A stretch of 64,000 bases of DNA from JAPLUA01 sp964625855 (GCA_964625855.1 CAZVFC010000042.1:1-64000); one strand, 5' to 3'; positions 13,421-23,357 are shown, counted from the stretch's first letter. Notes: generated from the letters alone by a model not told the origin. Translations and numbers: made by a program.

Positions 13421-14302
13421 TCATTTGGCAAAGCCCTGCGCCTTGAGCCAGAACGCGCAGTTGCCCGTCCACGGGTGCCGTTTGTCGGGGTTCCAGTCTC
13501 GCGTGCCCAGTCCCAGACCGTGCGGTCCTTTCTGATAGACATGGAGATCGAACGGCACTCCTGCTTTCCGCAGCGCCGCCGCAAACTGCAGGCTGTTTTC
13601 CACCGGCACGCCGCTATCCTCGTAAGTGTGCCAGATGAAACAGGGCGGCGTATCCTTGGTTACCTGGAGGTCGTTGGACAGCCCGCGGACCAACTCGGGG
13701 GCGGGATCCGGCCCCAGCAGGTTCCTCCTCGAGCCCGCGTGCGCGAACGGGTCCGTCAGCGTGATCACAGGATAGCACAGAATCGCCAGGTCGGGGCGCG
13801 AACTTTCGCGTTCAATCGAATCGGGAGCGTCCGGCTTGCCGGCGTCGAAGTGCGTCGCCAGCGTGGAGGCAAGGTGGCCGCCAGCCGAGGATCCCATGAT
13901 GCCGATGCGTTTGGGGTCCAGCTTCCACTCGCCGGCCCGGGCGCGGACAGTGCGCACCGCGCGCGCCGCGTCCTGCAACATGGCCGGATGATGATAACCG
14001 CCGGTGGCCAGGCGGTATTTCAGAACGAACCCCGCGATGCCTTGCTCGTTGAGGAACAGGGCATAGTCCTTGCCTTCATGCGCGGCCAAATGGCCATAGC
14101 CGCCGCCCGGGCAAATCACCACGGCCGCTCCGGTTGCCTTCGCCGGCTCGGGGAAATAGGGCGTGAGAGTGGGAATATCCTTGTCTTCCTCGCCGAGCGC
14201 GCCGGGGGCAGCACCGGTCCAAAGGGGGAAGGAACTGGTCGGCTGCGCCTGGACCGAAGCAAAACAGCCAGCGACAGCAAGCATGAGTATCCGGGTTTTC
14301 AT
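13421..14302 (-). CDS. secreted alpha/beta hydrolase, esterase/acetyl-xylan-esterase-like
   Basis: I start at ATG 14302 (MKTRILMLAVAG), which begins a clear signal peptide ending near SVQAQ; a longer frame to 14344 adds nothing conserved. The mature protein is a single alpha/beta hydrolase domain. The oxyanion region is CPGGGYGHLA, the nucleophile elbow is MGSSAGGHLAST, the acid lies in TYEDSGVP and the histidine in KGPHGLGL. This is the BD-FAE/esterase-lipase type found in plant polysaccharide degraders, likely removing acetyl or similar esters from sugars in the periplasm. It is divergent from thrH with about 94 bp between starts. Confidence 0.88.
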   Translation of the reverse strand: MKTRILMLAVAGCFASVQAQPTSSFPLWTGAAPGALGEEDKDIPTLTPYFPEPAKATGAAVVICPGGGYGHLAAHEGKDYALFLNEQGIAGFVLKYRLATGGYHHPAMLQDAARAVRTVRARAGEWKLDPKRIGIMGSSAGGHLASTLATHFDAGKPDAPDSIERESSRPDLAILCYPVITLTDPFAHAGSRRNLLGPDPAPELVRGLSNDLQVTKDTPPCFIWHTYEDSGVPVENSLQFAAALRKAGVPFDLHVYQKGPHGLGLGTRDWNPDKRHPWTGNCAFWLKAQGFAK

Positions 14303-14395
14303 CGGGGCGAAAGCATACACGGGCCGCGCTGTTTGGCCATGCAAAACCAGTTGGAGGCTTCACAGACCCCGGGCCGCTCTGCTAGCCTCCGCCCG

Positions 14396-15001
14396 GTGAA
14401 GCAGTCAATTGTAACCCTGGATATGGAGGGAGTGCTGACTCCCGAGATATGGATCGCCGTGGCCGAGAAGACCGGCATCAAGGAACTGCGCCGCACCACC
14501 CGCGACGAGCCGGATTACGACAAGCTCATGCGGGGGCGGCTCAAGATCCTGGACCAGCACGGCCTCAAGCTTTCCGACATTCAGCAGGTCATCGGGACAC
14601 TCCGGCCGCTGGACGGGGCGAAGGAGTTCCTCGATGAACTGCGCTCGCTGGTGCAGGTCATCATCCTGTCCGACACGTTCGAGCAGTTCGCGACGCCGCT
14701 GCTGCGGCAGCTTGGCTGGCCGACGCTGCTCTGCCATCGGCTGGTGGTCGAGAACGACCGCATTGTGGACTACAAGCTGCGCGTGCCGGAGCAGAAACAA
14801 AAGGCGGTGGCGGCCTTCAAGCTGCTGAACTATTACGTCATTTCGGGCGGAGATTCATTCAACGACACCGCCATGCTAAGCGAGGCGCACGTCGGCTTCC
14901 TGTTCCGGGCGCCGGAGACCGTGAAGACGCAATTCCCTCAATTCAAGGCCGTCGAAGCCTACCCGGACCTGATGCGGCTCATCAAGGTCGCGATGAGCTG
15001 A
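14396..15001 (+). CDS. thrH: ThrH-like phosphoserine phosphatase / homoserine phosphotransferase
   Basis: This 201-residue HAD-family enzyme begins QSIVTLDMEGVLTPEIWI, where the DxEG motif replaces the usual DxDG, a ThrH hallmark. It continues with VQVIILSDTF (the serine motif) and VISGGDSFNDTAML (the acidic motif). Family knowledge: ThrH dephosphorylates phosphoserine and can transfer phosphate to homoserine. The start is a GTG at 14396. The first ATG upstream (14340) would add 19 residues unlike the family, and the family is about 205 residues. It is convergent with aspS, with a long palindrome between the two stops. Confidence 0.9.
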   Translation: MKQSIVTLDMEGVLTPEIWIAVAEKTGIKELRRTTRDEPDYDKLMRGRLKILDQHGLKLSDIQQVIGTLRPLDGAKEFLDELRSLVQVIILSDTFEQFATPLLRQLGWPTLLCHRLVVENDRIVDYKLRVPEQKQKAVAAFKLLNYYVISGGDSFNDTAMLSEAHVGFLFRAPETVKTQFPQFKAVEAYPDLMRLIKVAMS

Positions 15002-15007
15002 GGCGTT

Positions 15008-15106
15008 CCATGAACCTCAACGTAGGGCAGGCGTCTCGCCTGCCCCGTCCATTGCTTCCCGAATGGAGGAAGGCAGGCGAGACGCCTGCCCTACTCAGGT
15101 TCATGG
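15008..15106. repeat. GTAGGGCAGGCGTCTCGCCTGCC palindrome between convergent genes
   Basis: The arms at 15008-15044 and 15072-15106 are near-perfect reverse complements: gtagggcaggcgtctcgcct on the left, and aggcgagacgcctgccctac on the right. They include flanking ccatgaacct. The loop is 27 bp. Lying between the stops of thrH and aspS, it could also serve as a bidirectional terminator. Its GTAGGG/CCCTAC ends resemble the repeat at 9186 and 23358. Confidence 0.85.
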
Positions 15107-15160
15107 CCACAAGGTGCGGCCGAGGGCCGTGAAGACTCTCCCGAAACCCCGCGCTCCGTT

Positions 15161-16966
15161 TCAAGGTTGGTCCTTCTTCGCCGCCTTCACCTCGATGTAG
15201 AGGTCGCGCAACTCGCGCGCCGAGACGGGCGAGGGCGACTCCGTCATGAGGCAGGTGCCTTTGGCAGTCTTCGGGAAGGCGATCACGTCCCGGATGCTGG
15301 GGGTGCCACAGAGAATCGCAATCAGGCGGTCGAAGCCGAGGGCAATGCCGCCGTGCGGCGGGGCGCCATACCGGAACGCCTCCAGCATGTAGCCGAAACG
15401 CAGCTTGGTTTCTTCCGGCGAGATCTGCAGCACGTCTTCAAAGACGGTCTTCTGCACGTCGGGCCGGTGGATACGGATTGAGCCGCCGCCCAGCTCGACG
15501 CCGTTCACCACGACATCGTAGTGCTGGCCACGAACCTTCCTGGGGTCGGTCTTGAGCATGGAAACGTCTTCCGCCACAGGCGCGGTGAACGGGTGATGGC
15601 TGGAATACCAGCGGTTCTGTTCCTTGTCGAAGCTGAGCAGCGGAAAGTCCACCACCCAAAGGAAGTCGAACCGGTCGGCGGGGATCGCAAGCTTCCCCTG
15701 GCCCTTGAGCACGTCGGCGCAGTAGAGGCGAATCTTGCCGAGGATTTCGCACGCCGTCAGCCATTGGTCGGCGGCGAACAGAATGAGGTCGCCCTCCTCG
15801 ATCGCCAGTTTGCTGGTCAGCGCGGCTTTCTCCGCGTCGCTGAAGAAGCGCACAATGGGTGACTTCCACTCGCCGCCTTCGACCTTGATAAAGGCCAGGC
15901 CCTTGGCGCCGAAACTCTTGGCGTATTCGGTCATGGTGTCCACCTGGCCCTGCGTGACGCAGGCGAGGCCCTTGGCGTTGATCGCCTTCACGACGCCCTG
16001 GTTGGCGACCGCGCCGCTGAAGATCTTGAACTTGCTGCCGCGGAACTCCTCCGTGAAATCCACCAGCTCCATCCCGAAGCGGGTGTCGGGCTTGTCAATG
16101 CCGTAGCGGTTGATCGCTTCCTGGAAGGTGAGCCGCCTGAAGGGCGTAGGAATATCAAGGTTCAGCGCCGTCTTCCAGATGCGCTTGAGCAGGCCCTCGA
16201 TCAGGTCGTAGATGTCCTCGCGCTCGATGAACGACATCTCGATGTCAATCTGGCTGAACTCGAGCTGCCGGTCGGCGCGCTGGTCCTCGTCGCGGAAGCA
16301 GCGGGCTATTTGATAATAGCGCTCGACGCCGCCAACCATGAGGATCTGCTTGAACTGCTGCGGTGACTGGGGCAGCGCGTAAAAGGTCCCCGGGTCGCGG
16401 CGGTTCGGCACGAGGAACTCACGCGCGCCCTCGGGCGTGCTCTTGAAGAGGATGGGCGTCTCGACTTCCAGGAAGCCCTGTTCGTCCATGAACATGCGCG
16501 TGGCGGCCGCGACCTTGCTGCGAAGACGGAGGTTGCGGGCCATCTCGGGTCGGCGTATGTCCAGATAGCGGTACTTCAGCCGCAGCTCTTCGTTCACTTT
16601 GCTGGCCACTTCGGGGTCGTCCACCGGGAATGGCAGCACGTCGGCGACGTTCAGGACCTCGAGCGCCTTAGCCATCACTTCGACCTCGCCGGTTGGGATC
16701 TTCGGGTTGTTGGTGCCGTCGGGGCGCGCGCGGACTTTGCCGGTGATGCGAACCACGCATTCGCTGCGGAGCGCGGCGGCCTGCTCGAACAGGTCTTTGG
16801 GCAAGTCAGAGGGATCGAATACGGTCTGGGTGCGTCCTTCGCGATCGCGCACGTCAATAAAGATAAGGCCGCCCAGGTCGCGGCGGGAGTGGACCCAGCC
16901 GTCGAGAGTGACGATCTGGCCAATATGCGCCGGGCGCAGTTCGTTGCAGTGATGCGTTCGTTTCAT
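15161..16966 (-). CDS. aspS: aspartyl-tRNA synthetase
   Basis: This 601-residue class II synthetase charges tRNA-Asp. The N-terminal OB-fold anticodon-binding domain covers about 1-110 (GWVHSRRDLGGLIFIDVRDR). Motif 2 is the YYQIARCFRDEDQRADRQ region. The bacterial GAD insertion lies around 290-420, and motif 3 is GIALGFDRLIAILCG. The length of about 600 and the GAD insertion mark the bacterial type. Bacterial-type enzymes in organisms with GatCAB can be non-discriminating and also charge tRNA-Asn; the sequence alone does not decide. The ATG at 16966 gives a canonical N-terminus (MKRTHHCNELRPAHIGQ). Confidence 0.97.
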   Translation of the reverse strand: MKRTHHCNELRPAHIGQIVTLDGWVHSRRDLGGLIFIDVRDREGRTQTVFDPSDLPKDLFEQAAALRSECVVRITGKVRARPDGTNNPKIPTGEVEVMAKALEVLNVADVLPFPVDDPEVASKVNEELRLKYRYLDIRRPEMARNLRLRSKVAAATRMFMDEQGFLEVETPILFKSTPEGAREFLVPNRRDPGTFYALPQSPQQFKQILMVGGVERYYQIARCFRDEDQRADRQLEFSQIDIEMSFIEREDIYDLIEGLLKRIWKTALNLDIPTPFRRLTFQEAINRYGIDKPDTRFGMELVDFTEEFRGSKFKIFSGAVANQGVVKAINAKGLACVTQGQVDTMTEYAKSFGAKGLAFIKVEGGEWKSPIVRFFSDAEKAALTSKLAIEEGDLILFAADQWLTACEILGKIRLYCADVLKGQGKLAIPADRFDFLWVVDFPLLSFDKEQNRWYSSHHPFTAPVAEDVSMLKTDPRKVRGQHYDVVVNGVELGGGSIRIHRPDVQKTVFEDVLQISPEETKLRFGYMLEAFRYGAPPHGGIALGFDRLIAILCGTPSIRDVIAFPKTAKGTCLMTESPSPVSARELRDLYIEVKAAKKDQP

Positions 16967-17109
16967 GTTTCAGCGGAACCCGCCTGCGGGAGATGCTATC
17001 CAGTGCCCAGCAGGCCGAGTTCAAAGAATGAACCCGGATGTTGCCGTGGAACCGGAGGATTTCAAAGACAATTCTGCCGCGGCCCAGCGCGTAGGCATGA
17101 AGCCGTCGG

Positions 17110-17180
17110 AGGAGCGCCGACATTCTTGTCGGCTCCGTCGGCGTGCTGCCAACAAAGCCGACAAGAATCTCGGCGCTCCT
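17110..17180. repeat. GGAGCGCCGACATTCTTGTCGGC palindrome
   Basis: The 25 bp arms at 17110-17134 and 17156-17180 pair at 24 of 25 positions (left arm begins aggagcgccgacattcttgt). The loop is about 21 bp. It is distinct in sequence from the GTAGGG families. Confidence 0.85.
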
Positions 17181-17394
17181 TCATGCATCCGCGCTAACCA
17201 CGCCCCGCCAGGCCAGGGCTGCCTGAAGCATTGGAGTTCCGATCTGACCCGTGCAGGCAGGCGGGAGCCGATTGGCCCGTAAAGATCTGTCACAGCGCTG
17301 GTTAAACCACTGTCTTTGCCACGCCCCGGCGCCCCTCGCAGGCCCATGGCTGGCAGTTCTGATGCTCAAGTCCCATGCCAACGACTAAGGGCTA

Positions 17395-17470
17395 CCTCCG
17401 TCGTTCCTCCGTTCTTCCTCCGTTCTTCCTCCGTTCCTCCTCCATCTCACGAACGGAGGAACCACGGAGG
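17395..17470. repeat. CCTCCGTTCTT tandem repeat with inverted tail
   Basis: About four 11 bp units (cctccgttctt) run from 17395 to 17443. They are followed by the inverted form gaacggaggaaccacggagg at 17451-17470, so a hairpin is possible. Confidence 0.75.
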
Positions 17471-17890
17471 TGCGACGGAGATACTACCCAGGTAGCACGG
17501 AGATACCATCTTGGGGGTGTCGCGCCTGGCTCTTCCCCCGGAAATCCGCGACGACGCTGACAAAATGGGTCTGGACAGGCCACGGCGGGCCTGCTTGAAT
17601 TAGCGGGTCGGGGAATTGCGGGCGCGCACGCTCTGCGCTGGCCTGCTCCTTATTAGTCTGCATGCGCTTGGTTTGGAGAATATGGCAGCGGCAATCGAGA
17701 TGAGTGAGGTAACACGCCTGAACCAAGGCAGTGATCGCAGAGTACTGCCCTTCTCGTTCCACCAAGAGGCAGCCGGCCGTTCGGTTTTCTGCCCCATTTC
17801 CGTGTTGCTTCCCTTCCAGTTCTTGTATCCCCAAGCGTCCCGAGTCCGTCACCGCGCCGCCGAGCGTTCCGCCACAGGCGGCTTCCGATA

Positions 17891-20800
17891 ATGAAAACAC
17901 ACCCACCCAGAGAGTCCATCCGAGTTCCGCACCGCATCCTGCTGATTCACGTCGTTCTGTTGCTCGCAGCGCTGTCGTTGCCGGCGGCGCCTTTCCGCGA
18001 TCTGCCGCTTTCTTTCACCCAACCTGACGGCACGCAGATCGAGTTGCGCGGCACTGGAGATGAGTTCTATGCGGTGTTTGAAACCCTGGACGGCTACACG
18101 GTCCTGTTCGACCAGGCCAGGAGGGCCTATTGTTTCGCACAGGCCGGGCCGGGTGGAGACCTGGTGTCCAGCGGCGTAGAGGTGCAGCGGCAGGACCCGG
18201 CGGCGCTGGGCTTGACGCGGCACTTGCGCGCGGAACCGGCGGTGCGCCTCGCACAGGTGCGGGAGCGCCGCCAGCGCTGGGAGGAGGAGACTCAGATCGG
18301 ACAACGCTGGCGGGAGCGTAAAGCCGCCCTCCGACAGCTCGAGGCCCAATCAGGCGACCCCTTGGATGGTATCCAGCCGGGCCCTCCGAGCAACCCCACG
18401 ATAGGAAACCGGCTGGGCCTGACGCTGTTGATTGATTTTGACGACGATCCAGCCACGATTCCCCAGGAGCAGATAGTCGATTTCTGCAACGGAGATAACT
18501 TCACCGGCTTCGGCAATAACGGGTCCGTGAAGCAGTATTTCAAAGACAACTCCAACGGCTTGCTGATTTACTCGAACGTGGTGACGATTTACATCCGCAT
18601 CCCGAATTCGCTGCACCCGAAGAGTTACTACAATGACACGGACAAAGGCGCCGGCACCCAGGGCAGACTCCTGATTCGCGACGCCATGACGATCCTGACG
18701 AATCTCCCTAACTACGCCACGGAGATCCTGCCGACGTTCGAAGGCTTGAGCGTGGACGGGAGCGACAACGTGATCGCGTTCAACGTTTTCTATGCCGGCG
18801 ACAATGGCGGCGTATGGTCTATGGGGCTTTGGCCCCATTCGGGATCTATCTCCCCGACGATACCCCTCTGGTCGGGTTCCAAGAAGCTCCGCCGCTACCA
18901 GATCACCAACATCGGCGACAAACTGACGATTGGCACGTTCATCCACGAGAACGGCCACATGCTCTGCAGCTACCCGGACCTTTATGACTACACCTACGAT
19001 TCCAATGGGGCCGGCGACTGGTGCCTGATGGCCTATGGCGGTCCCGCGGCCAACCCGGTGCAAATCTGCGCTTACCTGAAGCGAGCTTCCGGCTGGGCCA
19101 CCACCACCGCTCTGACGAGCACCAGCTACCTCACCGCAACCGTCTCGGCTGTCGGGACTAACTTCAACCATTTCTATCGCTTCCAGAAGCCGGGCAGCTC
19201 GACCGAGTATTTCCTGGCGGAAGGCCGTTACAAGACGGGCCGCGACGCGGGTCTGCCTGGCTCGGGCGTGCTGATCTGGCACATTGATGAATTGGGAGAC
19301 AATAGCACGGTGAACCTCAACCCGAACACGACGCACAACAACTTTGAGGCGACCCTGGTTCAAGCCGACAACAAGTGGCACCTCGAGAAAGATGTGAACT
19401 ACGGCGACAGCAGTGACCTCTATTACTCCGGCAATACCAGCACCGGTTACGCCAACCTCTTCAGTGATTCCTCCGCCCCCCACGCGCATTGGTGGAACGG
19501 CAATCCCTCGGGAGTGAAGTTCTCCGGCTTCAGCGTCCGGGGGACGAACATGACCTTTGTGGTCGGTGATCCGCCGCTGGTCGCCATTTTCAACGCCACG
19601 CCGACCAGCGGCGCGGCGCCGTTGACTGATGTGGTCTTCTCCGACCTCTCCACCGGCCAGATCACGAATCGGTCGTGGGATTTCGGGGATGGCAGCACTC
19701 TCCCCAGCACGATGGCCACCAACGTGCTGCACACCTACCTCAACGCCGGCACCTATTCGCCGCGGCTGACGGTGACAGGCCCGACCGGGACCAGCACGAC
19801 GAATCGCCTCAGCTACATCGTGGTGACCAACACGATCCCCGTGGCGAGCTTTGCGGCCAATCAGACTCACGGGCTGGCGCCCTTTCGGGTGCTGTTCGCC
19901 AACACCTCCAGTGGCCTGATCACGAATGCGTCCTGGAATTTTGGCGAGGGAGGCATTCTCAGCACCAATGCCTCAGCCGTGTCGCACACCTATTCCAATG
20001 CCGGGACTTACTCCGTCAGCCTGACAGTAATGGGCCCGGGCGGGACGGGCGCGACCAACCGAGCCAACTACATCCTGGTCACGAACGGGCCGCCGATAGC
20101 CGCTTTCGTCGCTTCCGCCACCAACGGGCCGGCTCCCTTGCACGTGACCTTCACGAACACCTCTCTGGGCCTGGTGGACGACGCGGTCTGGGAATTCGGA
20201 GACGGCCACACCAACCGTACCCTGGCTCCAATCCTGGCGAACACCTACGCCGTCGCCGGGATCTACACAGCCAGCCTAAGGGTGAGCGGACCGCTGGGGA
20301 GTAACGCTACCTCCAGCATTATCGTGATCACCAATGCCATACCGGAGCCGGCTTTCGTGACCGACCGACAGAGCGGCCACTGGCCGCTGACGGTGTGGTT
20401 CACCAACCGCTCTGCCTACGCAACCAACTACGCCTGGAGTTTTGGAGATGGCGCGACGACGGTCACGACCTCCACGAACGAGCTGCGGCACACCTTCGAC
20501 GATGCCGGCACTTACTCGGTCTGCCTGACGGCCAGCGGTCTCGGCGGCATCAGCACCTGTTGCAGCAACAACCTCATTGTGGTAACGAATCCGCCGCCGC
20601 CGACCGTTCGCCTGCTGGCTTCGCTGACCAGCGGTGCTGCGCCCTTGATGGTGTGGTTCACCAACCTGACCGTTGACGCGACCAATTACGCCTGGAGTTT
20701 TGGGGACGGCACGGCGAAGGTCACCACCTCCACGAACGAGTTGTGGCACACCTATAACGTCGCCGGCACTTATTCGGCCTGCCTGACCGCCACCGGGCCG

Positions 20801-21916
20801 GGCGGCACGACCACCGGCTGCGGCGACCATCTTATTGTGGTGACCAATCCGCCGCTCAACATCGTGGCTTATGGCGACAACAGTTGGGGCCAGTGCGACC
20901 TGCCGGCGCGCGCCACCAACGTCGTCGCGATCGCGGCCGGCGCCTGGCACAACCTGGTCCTGGTGCCGGAGGGCCAGATTCTAGCCTGGGGTGATAATTC
21001 GTCCGGACAATGCGACGTGCCTGCGTCATTGCAGAACCCGGTGGCCATTGCCGCTGGCGGCTATCACAGCCTGGCTATCCAGCGCGGGGGCACGGTAATC
21101 GCCTGGGGTGCGGGCGATTACGGCCAGACCAGCGTGCCGTCCGGACTGGCCGGCGTGGTGGGCATTGCGGCCGGGACGTGGCACAGCGCGGCGCTCCGGA
21201 GCAACGGCACCTTGGTGGTTTGGGGTGACAACACCTTTGGCCAGGCCAATCAGCCGGCCGGCCTGGCTGATGTAGTCGCGGTGGCGGCGGGCGGCAACCA
21301 CACCCTGGCCCTGAAGGCTGACGGAACGGTTACCGCCTGGGGCGAGAATACTGACGCGGAGGGGAACGGCGCGGGACAATCGGTCGTACCCTATGGCCTG
21401 GCGGACGTGGTAGCGATCGGCGCGGGCGGGTATCACAGCCTGGCGGTGAAGCGCGACGGCACCCTGGTGACGTGGGGCGCCAACTCGCAGAACCAATGTA
21501 TCGTGCCAACGGCTCTGGCCGATGCGAAAGCGGTAGCCGGCGGGGGCGGGCACAGCGTGGCGCTGGTGAGCAGTGGCGCCGTGTCAGCCTGGGGCGCCAA
21601 TTGGAATGGGCAATGCGATCCTCCCGCCACGCTGACCTCAGCGGTTAGCATTGCCGCGGGCGAGTATCACACCTTGGTGTTGTTGCCCGGCAATCCAACC
21701 CCGCCCCGGCTGCTCAATCCGTCCAAGAACGGCAACCGGTTCAGCGCGCTGGTTCAGACCGTGAACGGCCGGGAATACGCTCTCGAATTCATGGATTCTC
21801 TGGCAGCGACGAGCTGGACGGGTGTTTGCACAAACACCGGGGACGGGATGCTGCAAGAACTTGCCGACCCGAACGCCACCGGCGCACAGCGCTTCTATCG
21901 GGTGCGGGTGTGGTAG
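17891..21916 (+). CDS. secreted M6-family metalloprotease with PKD and RCC1-like repeats
   Basis: This 1341-residue protein starts with a signal peptide (HRILLIHVVLLLAALSLPAA). The M6 (immune inhibitor A-like) catalytic domain contains the zinc motif HENGHMLCSYPD with H352, E353 and H356. Residues about 564-986 hold five PKD domains, each with a WDFGDG-type motif and a final HTY segment. Residues about 990-1262 hold seven RCC1-like units with the pattern VAIAAGxxHxLAL then VxAWGxNxxGQ, probably a beta-propeller. Residues about 1265-1341 form the C-terminal domain ending in RFYRVRVW, shared with other secreted proteins here. It probably degrades extracellular protein, with PKD and propeller parts for adhesion or substrate capture. 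It is preceded by 900 bp without genes and stands alone. Confidence 0.9.
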   Translation: MKTHPPRESIRVPHRILLIHVVLLLAALSLPAAPFRDLPLSFTQPDGTQIELRGTGDEFYAVFETLDGYTVLFDQARRAYCFAQAGPGGDLVSSGVEVQRQDPAALGLTRHLRAEPAVRLAQVRERRQRWEEETQIGQRWRERKAALRQLEAQSGDPLDGIQPGPPSNPTIGNRLGLTLLIDFDDDPATIPQEQIVDFCNGDNFTGFGNNGSVKQYFKDNSNGLLIYSNVVTIYIRIPNSLHPKSYYNDTDKGAGTQGRLLIRDAMTILTNLPNYATEILPTFEGLSVDGSDNVIAFNVFYAGDNGGVWSMGLWPHSGSISPTIPLWSGSKKLRRYQITNIGDKLTIGTFIHENGHMLCSYPDLYDYTYDSNGAGDWCLMAYGGPAANPVQICAYLKRASGWATTTALTSTSYLTATVSAVGTNFNHFYRFQKPGSSTEYFLAEGRYKTGRDAGLPGSGVLIWHIDELGDNSTVNLNPNTTHNNFEATLVQADNKWHLEKDVNYGDSSDLYYSGNTSTGYANLFSDSSAPHAHWWNGNPSGVKFSGFSVRGTNMTFVVGDPPLVAIFNATPTSGAAPLTDVVFSDLSTGQITNRSWDFGDGSTLPSTMATNVLHTYLNAGTYSPRLTVTGPTGTSTTNRLSYIVVTNTIPVASFAANQTHGLAPFRVLFANTSSGLITNASWNFGEGGILSTNASAVSHTYSNAGTYSVSLTVMGPGGTGATNRANYILVTNGPPIAAFVASATNGPAPLHVTFTNTSLGLVDDAVWEFGDGHTNRTLAPILANTYAVAGIYTASLRVSGPLGSNATSSIIVITNAIPEPAFVTDRQSGHWPLTVWFTNRSAYATNYAWSFGDGATTVTTSTNELRHTFDDAGTYSVCLTASGLGGISTCCSNNLIVVTNPPPPTVRLLASLTSGAAPLMVWFTNLTVDATNYAWSFGDGTAKVTTSTNELWHTYNVAGTYSACLTATGPGGTTTGCGDHLIVVTNPPLNIVAYGDNSWGQCDLPARATNVVAIAAGAWHNLVLVPEGQILAWGDNSSGQCDVPASLQNPVAIAAGGYHSLAIQRGGTVIAWGAGDYGQTSVPSGLAGVVGIAAGTWHSAALRSNGTLVVWGDNTFGQANQPAGLADVVAVAAGGNHTLALKADGTVTAWGENTDAEGNGAGQSVVPYGLADVVAIGAGGYHSLAVKRDGTLVTWGANSQNQCIVPTALADAKAVAGGGGHSVALVSSGAVSAWGANWNGQCDPPATLTSAVSIAAGEYHTLVLLPGNPTPPRLLNPSKNGNRFSALVQTVNGREYALEFMDSLAATSWTGVCTNTGDGMLQELADPNATGAQRFYRVRVW

Positions 21917-22006
21917 GCAGTCCCGGACCGCGCCGCGCGTCCATCGAATGCAGGGCGAAGCGCATGGCATTGCCCCCGCCTTGCTCGCCACCGCCGCTGA
22001 GTCGGA

Positions 22007-23302
22007 TTATGCGCCGCCCGCGAACTGGCTCTTGAGCGCCCAGAGACCGAGAGCGGGATTGCTGATGTAGAACAGTTCCTCGCCGTCGGGCAGCCGGTTC
22101 AGACCGTCCTTGAGCTGATCCGGGTTGTAGCGTTTGATCACGGCATCGAAGCTGTCCGCCTCGAAGCCGACCGACCGGATCGTTTCCTGGCTCATCTGTG
22201 GTCCGGGACAATAGGTGATGCGGAAGCGCCCCTCGCTCGATCCGTGGATCAGGTGGGCGGCGGCGCTGAGGTTGTTGCGCAGCTCCGCATTGGCTTTGAC
22301 CGCAGCCAGGGTGGCGGGTGTGCCCCGATAGCCGTACTTGCGGATGAGGCGGTCAATCTCGGCATCTTCACCGAACTCCTTGAGCCCGGGCGCGAGGATG
22401 ATCAGGTCGCCGCCATCCGCCATAACCATGCGCGTGCGATAGACCGCCTTGTTGCCAAGCCACGTGCTCTTGAACTCGTGCGGGTCCAGATAGACCACCA
22501 CCTTCTTCAAGGGTTGGTCGAGCAGGTCAAGATTCGCCTTCTGCGATAGCCGCGCGCCAAGCGTGAAGGTCTCCATGTCATCGCCGACATACAAGCCGCG
22601 CATGAGCATGCCGCTGCCGGCCTTGTTCTTCTCCATCACGGTGAGCACGAACGTGATGGGCAGTTCGCGCAGAAACGTTTCCACGGCGTAGTTGAACAGG
22701 CGGCGCACGGGCGTCTCGATGCGGCCCATCATGCGCTCCATGCCGTAAGCCGCGCCGAGGAAGTGCGACTTGTTGATGATGTCCGCACCGCCGGCGCCGA
22801 CGACGATGTTCTTGGTGTAATTGGCCATACCCACCACTTCGTGCGGCACGATCTGGCCGACCGAAAGGATGAGATCATACCCGGCAAACAAGAGGTTGTT
22901 CACCTCGATGCGCACGCTGTAATCCACCAGCCCGCCGGACCACTCCTGGATCAGCTTGCCGGGCACTTCGCCAACCTGCCGGATGCCGTTGCGCCAATCA
23001 TGCACTTTGAACCGCGCCAGCGGGATGCTCTCGCCGAACATCATCCGCAACTGCGCCTCGGTCATCGGCGAGTGCGTGCCGAGCGCGGGCATGATGTCCA
23101 CCTCGGCGTTCGGAGAGAGCAGTTCATAGAGGAGGCGCGTCAGTTCCCCGGCATCGGAGTTGAGCCGGGTGTGGTCGGGCGGCAGCACCAGCACCTTCCG
23201 CAGCGGCCGGCCGATGGCCTTCAGGGCCTGCGCCAGCGCCTCGCGCTTCTCCGCCGTGGTGATGTTGTCCCTGACTCCCCCGCGTTCAAAGTAGGTGGCC
23301 AT
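22007..23302 (-). CDS. LarA-family nickel-pincer hydroxyacid racemase/epimerase homologue
   Basis: This 431-residue protein matches the lactate racemase LarA superfamily (DUF2088). The N-terminal domain has PPDHTRLNSD near residue 41 and ALGTHSPMTEAQL near residue 75. The following block SVGQIVPHEVVGMANYTKNI includes the conserved histidine. The C-terminal domain has LDPHEFKSTWLG and GDLIILAPGLKEFGED. Family knowledge: LarA uses a nickel pincer nucleotide cofactor, and homologues act on several 2-hydroxyacids, including D-gluconate 2-epimerization. Upstream on the same strand is a D-mannonate oxidoreductase-like SDR, so a sugar acid such as gluconate/mannonate is the likely substrate. The cofactor-making genes (larB, larC, larE) are not in this window. 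An ATG at 23302 starts the conserved N-terminus. Confidence 0.85.
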   Translation of the reverse strand: MATYFERGGVRDNITTAEKREALAQALKAIGRPLRKVLVLPPDHTRLNSDAGELTRLLYELLSPNAEVDIMPALGTHSPMTEAQLRMMFGESIPLARFKVHDWRNGIRQVGEVPGKLIQEWSGGLVDYSVRIEVNNLLFAGYDLILSVGQIVPHEVVGMANYTKNIVVGAGGADIINKSHFLGAAYGMERMMGRIETPVRRLFNYAVETFLRELPITFVLTVMEKNKAGSGMLMRGLYVGDDMETFTLGARLSQKANLDLLDQPLKKVVVYLDPHEFKSTWLGNKAVYRTRMVMADGGDLIILAPGLKEFGEDAEIDRLIRKYGYRGTPATLAAVKANAELRNNLSAAAHLIHGSSEGRFRITYCPGPQMSQETIRSVGFEADSFDAVIKRYNPDQLKDGLNRLPDGEELFYISNPALGLWALKSQFAGGA

Positions 23303-23357
23303 GGTTCGTGTCGGCTGTTGTCAAAAGTATCGCGCAGTGTCGGCAAAGATTCCAGCA

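Larger units (their letters stand above)
16967..17890. other. gene-free stretch with two repeat arrays
   Basis: The 924 bp between aspS and the M6 protease gene has no convincing gene. It carries the palindrome at 17110-17180 and the CCTCCGTTCTT tandem array at 17395-17470. A short frame at 17616-17891 begins with a hydrophobic stretch but lacks further protein character. Confidence 0.65.

Noticed and set aside
13475..14395. long plus-strand frame leading into thrH
   Set aside because: It overlaps the antisense esterase gene. The thrH family starts near the GTG at 14396, so the extension is read-through.
17616..17891. 91-residue plus-strand frame with a hydrophobic N-terminus
   Set aside because: It looks faintly like a signal peptide but has no conserved block and lies in a repeat-rich gap just before the M6 protease gene.
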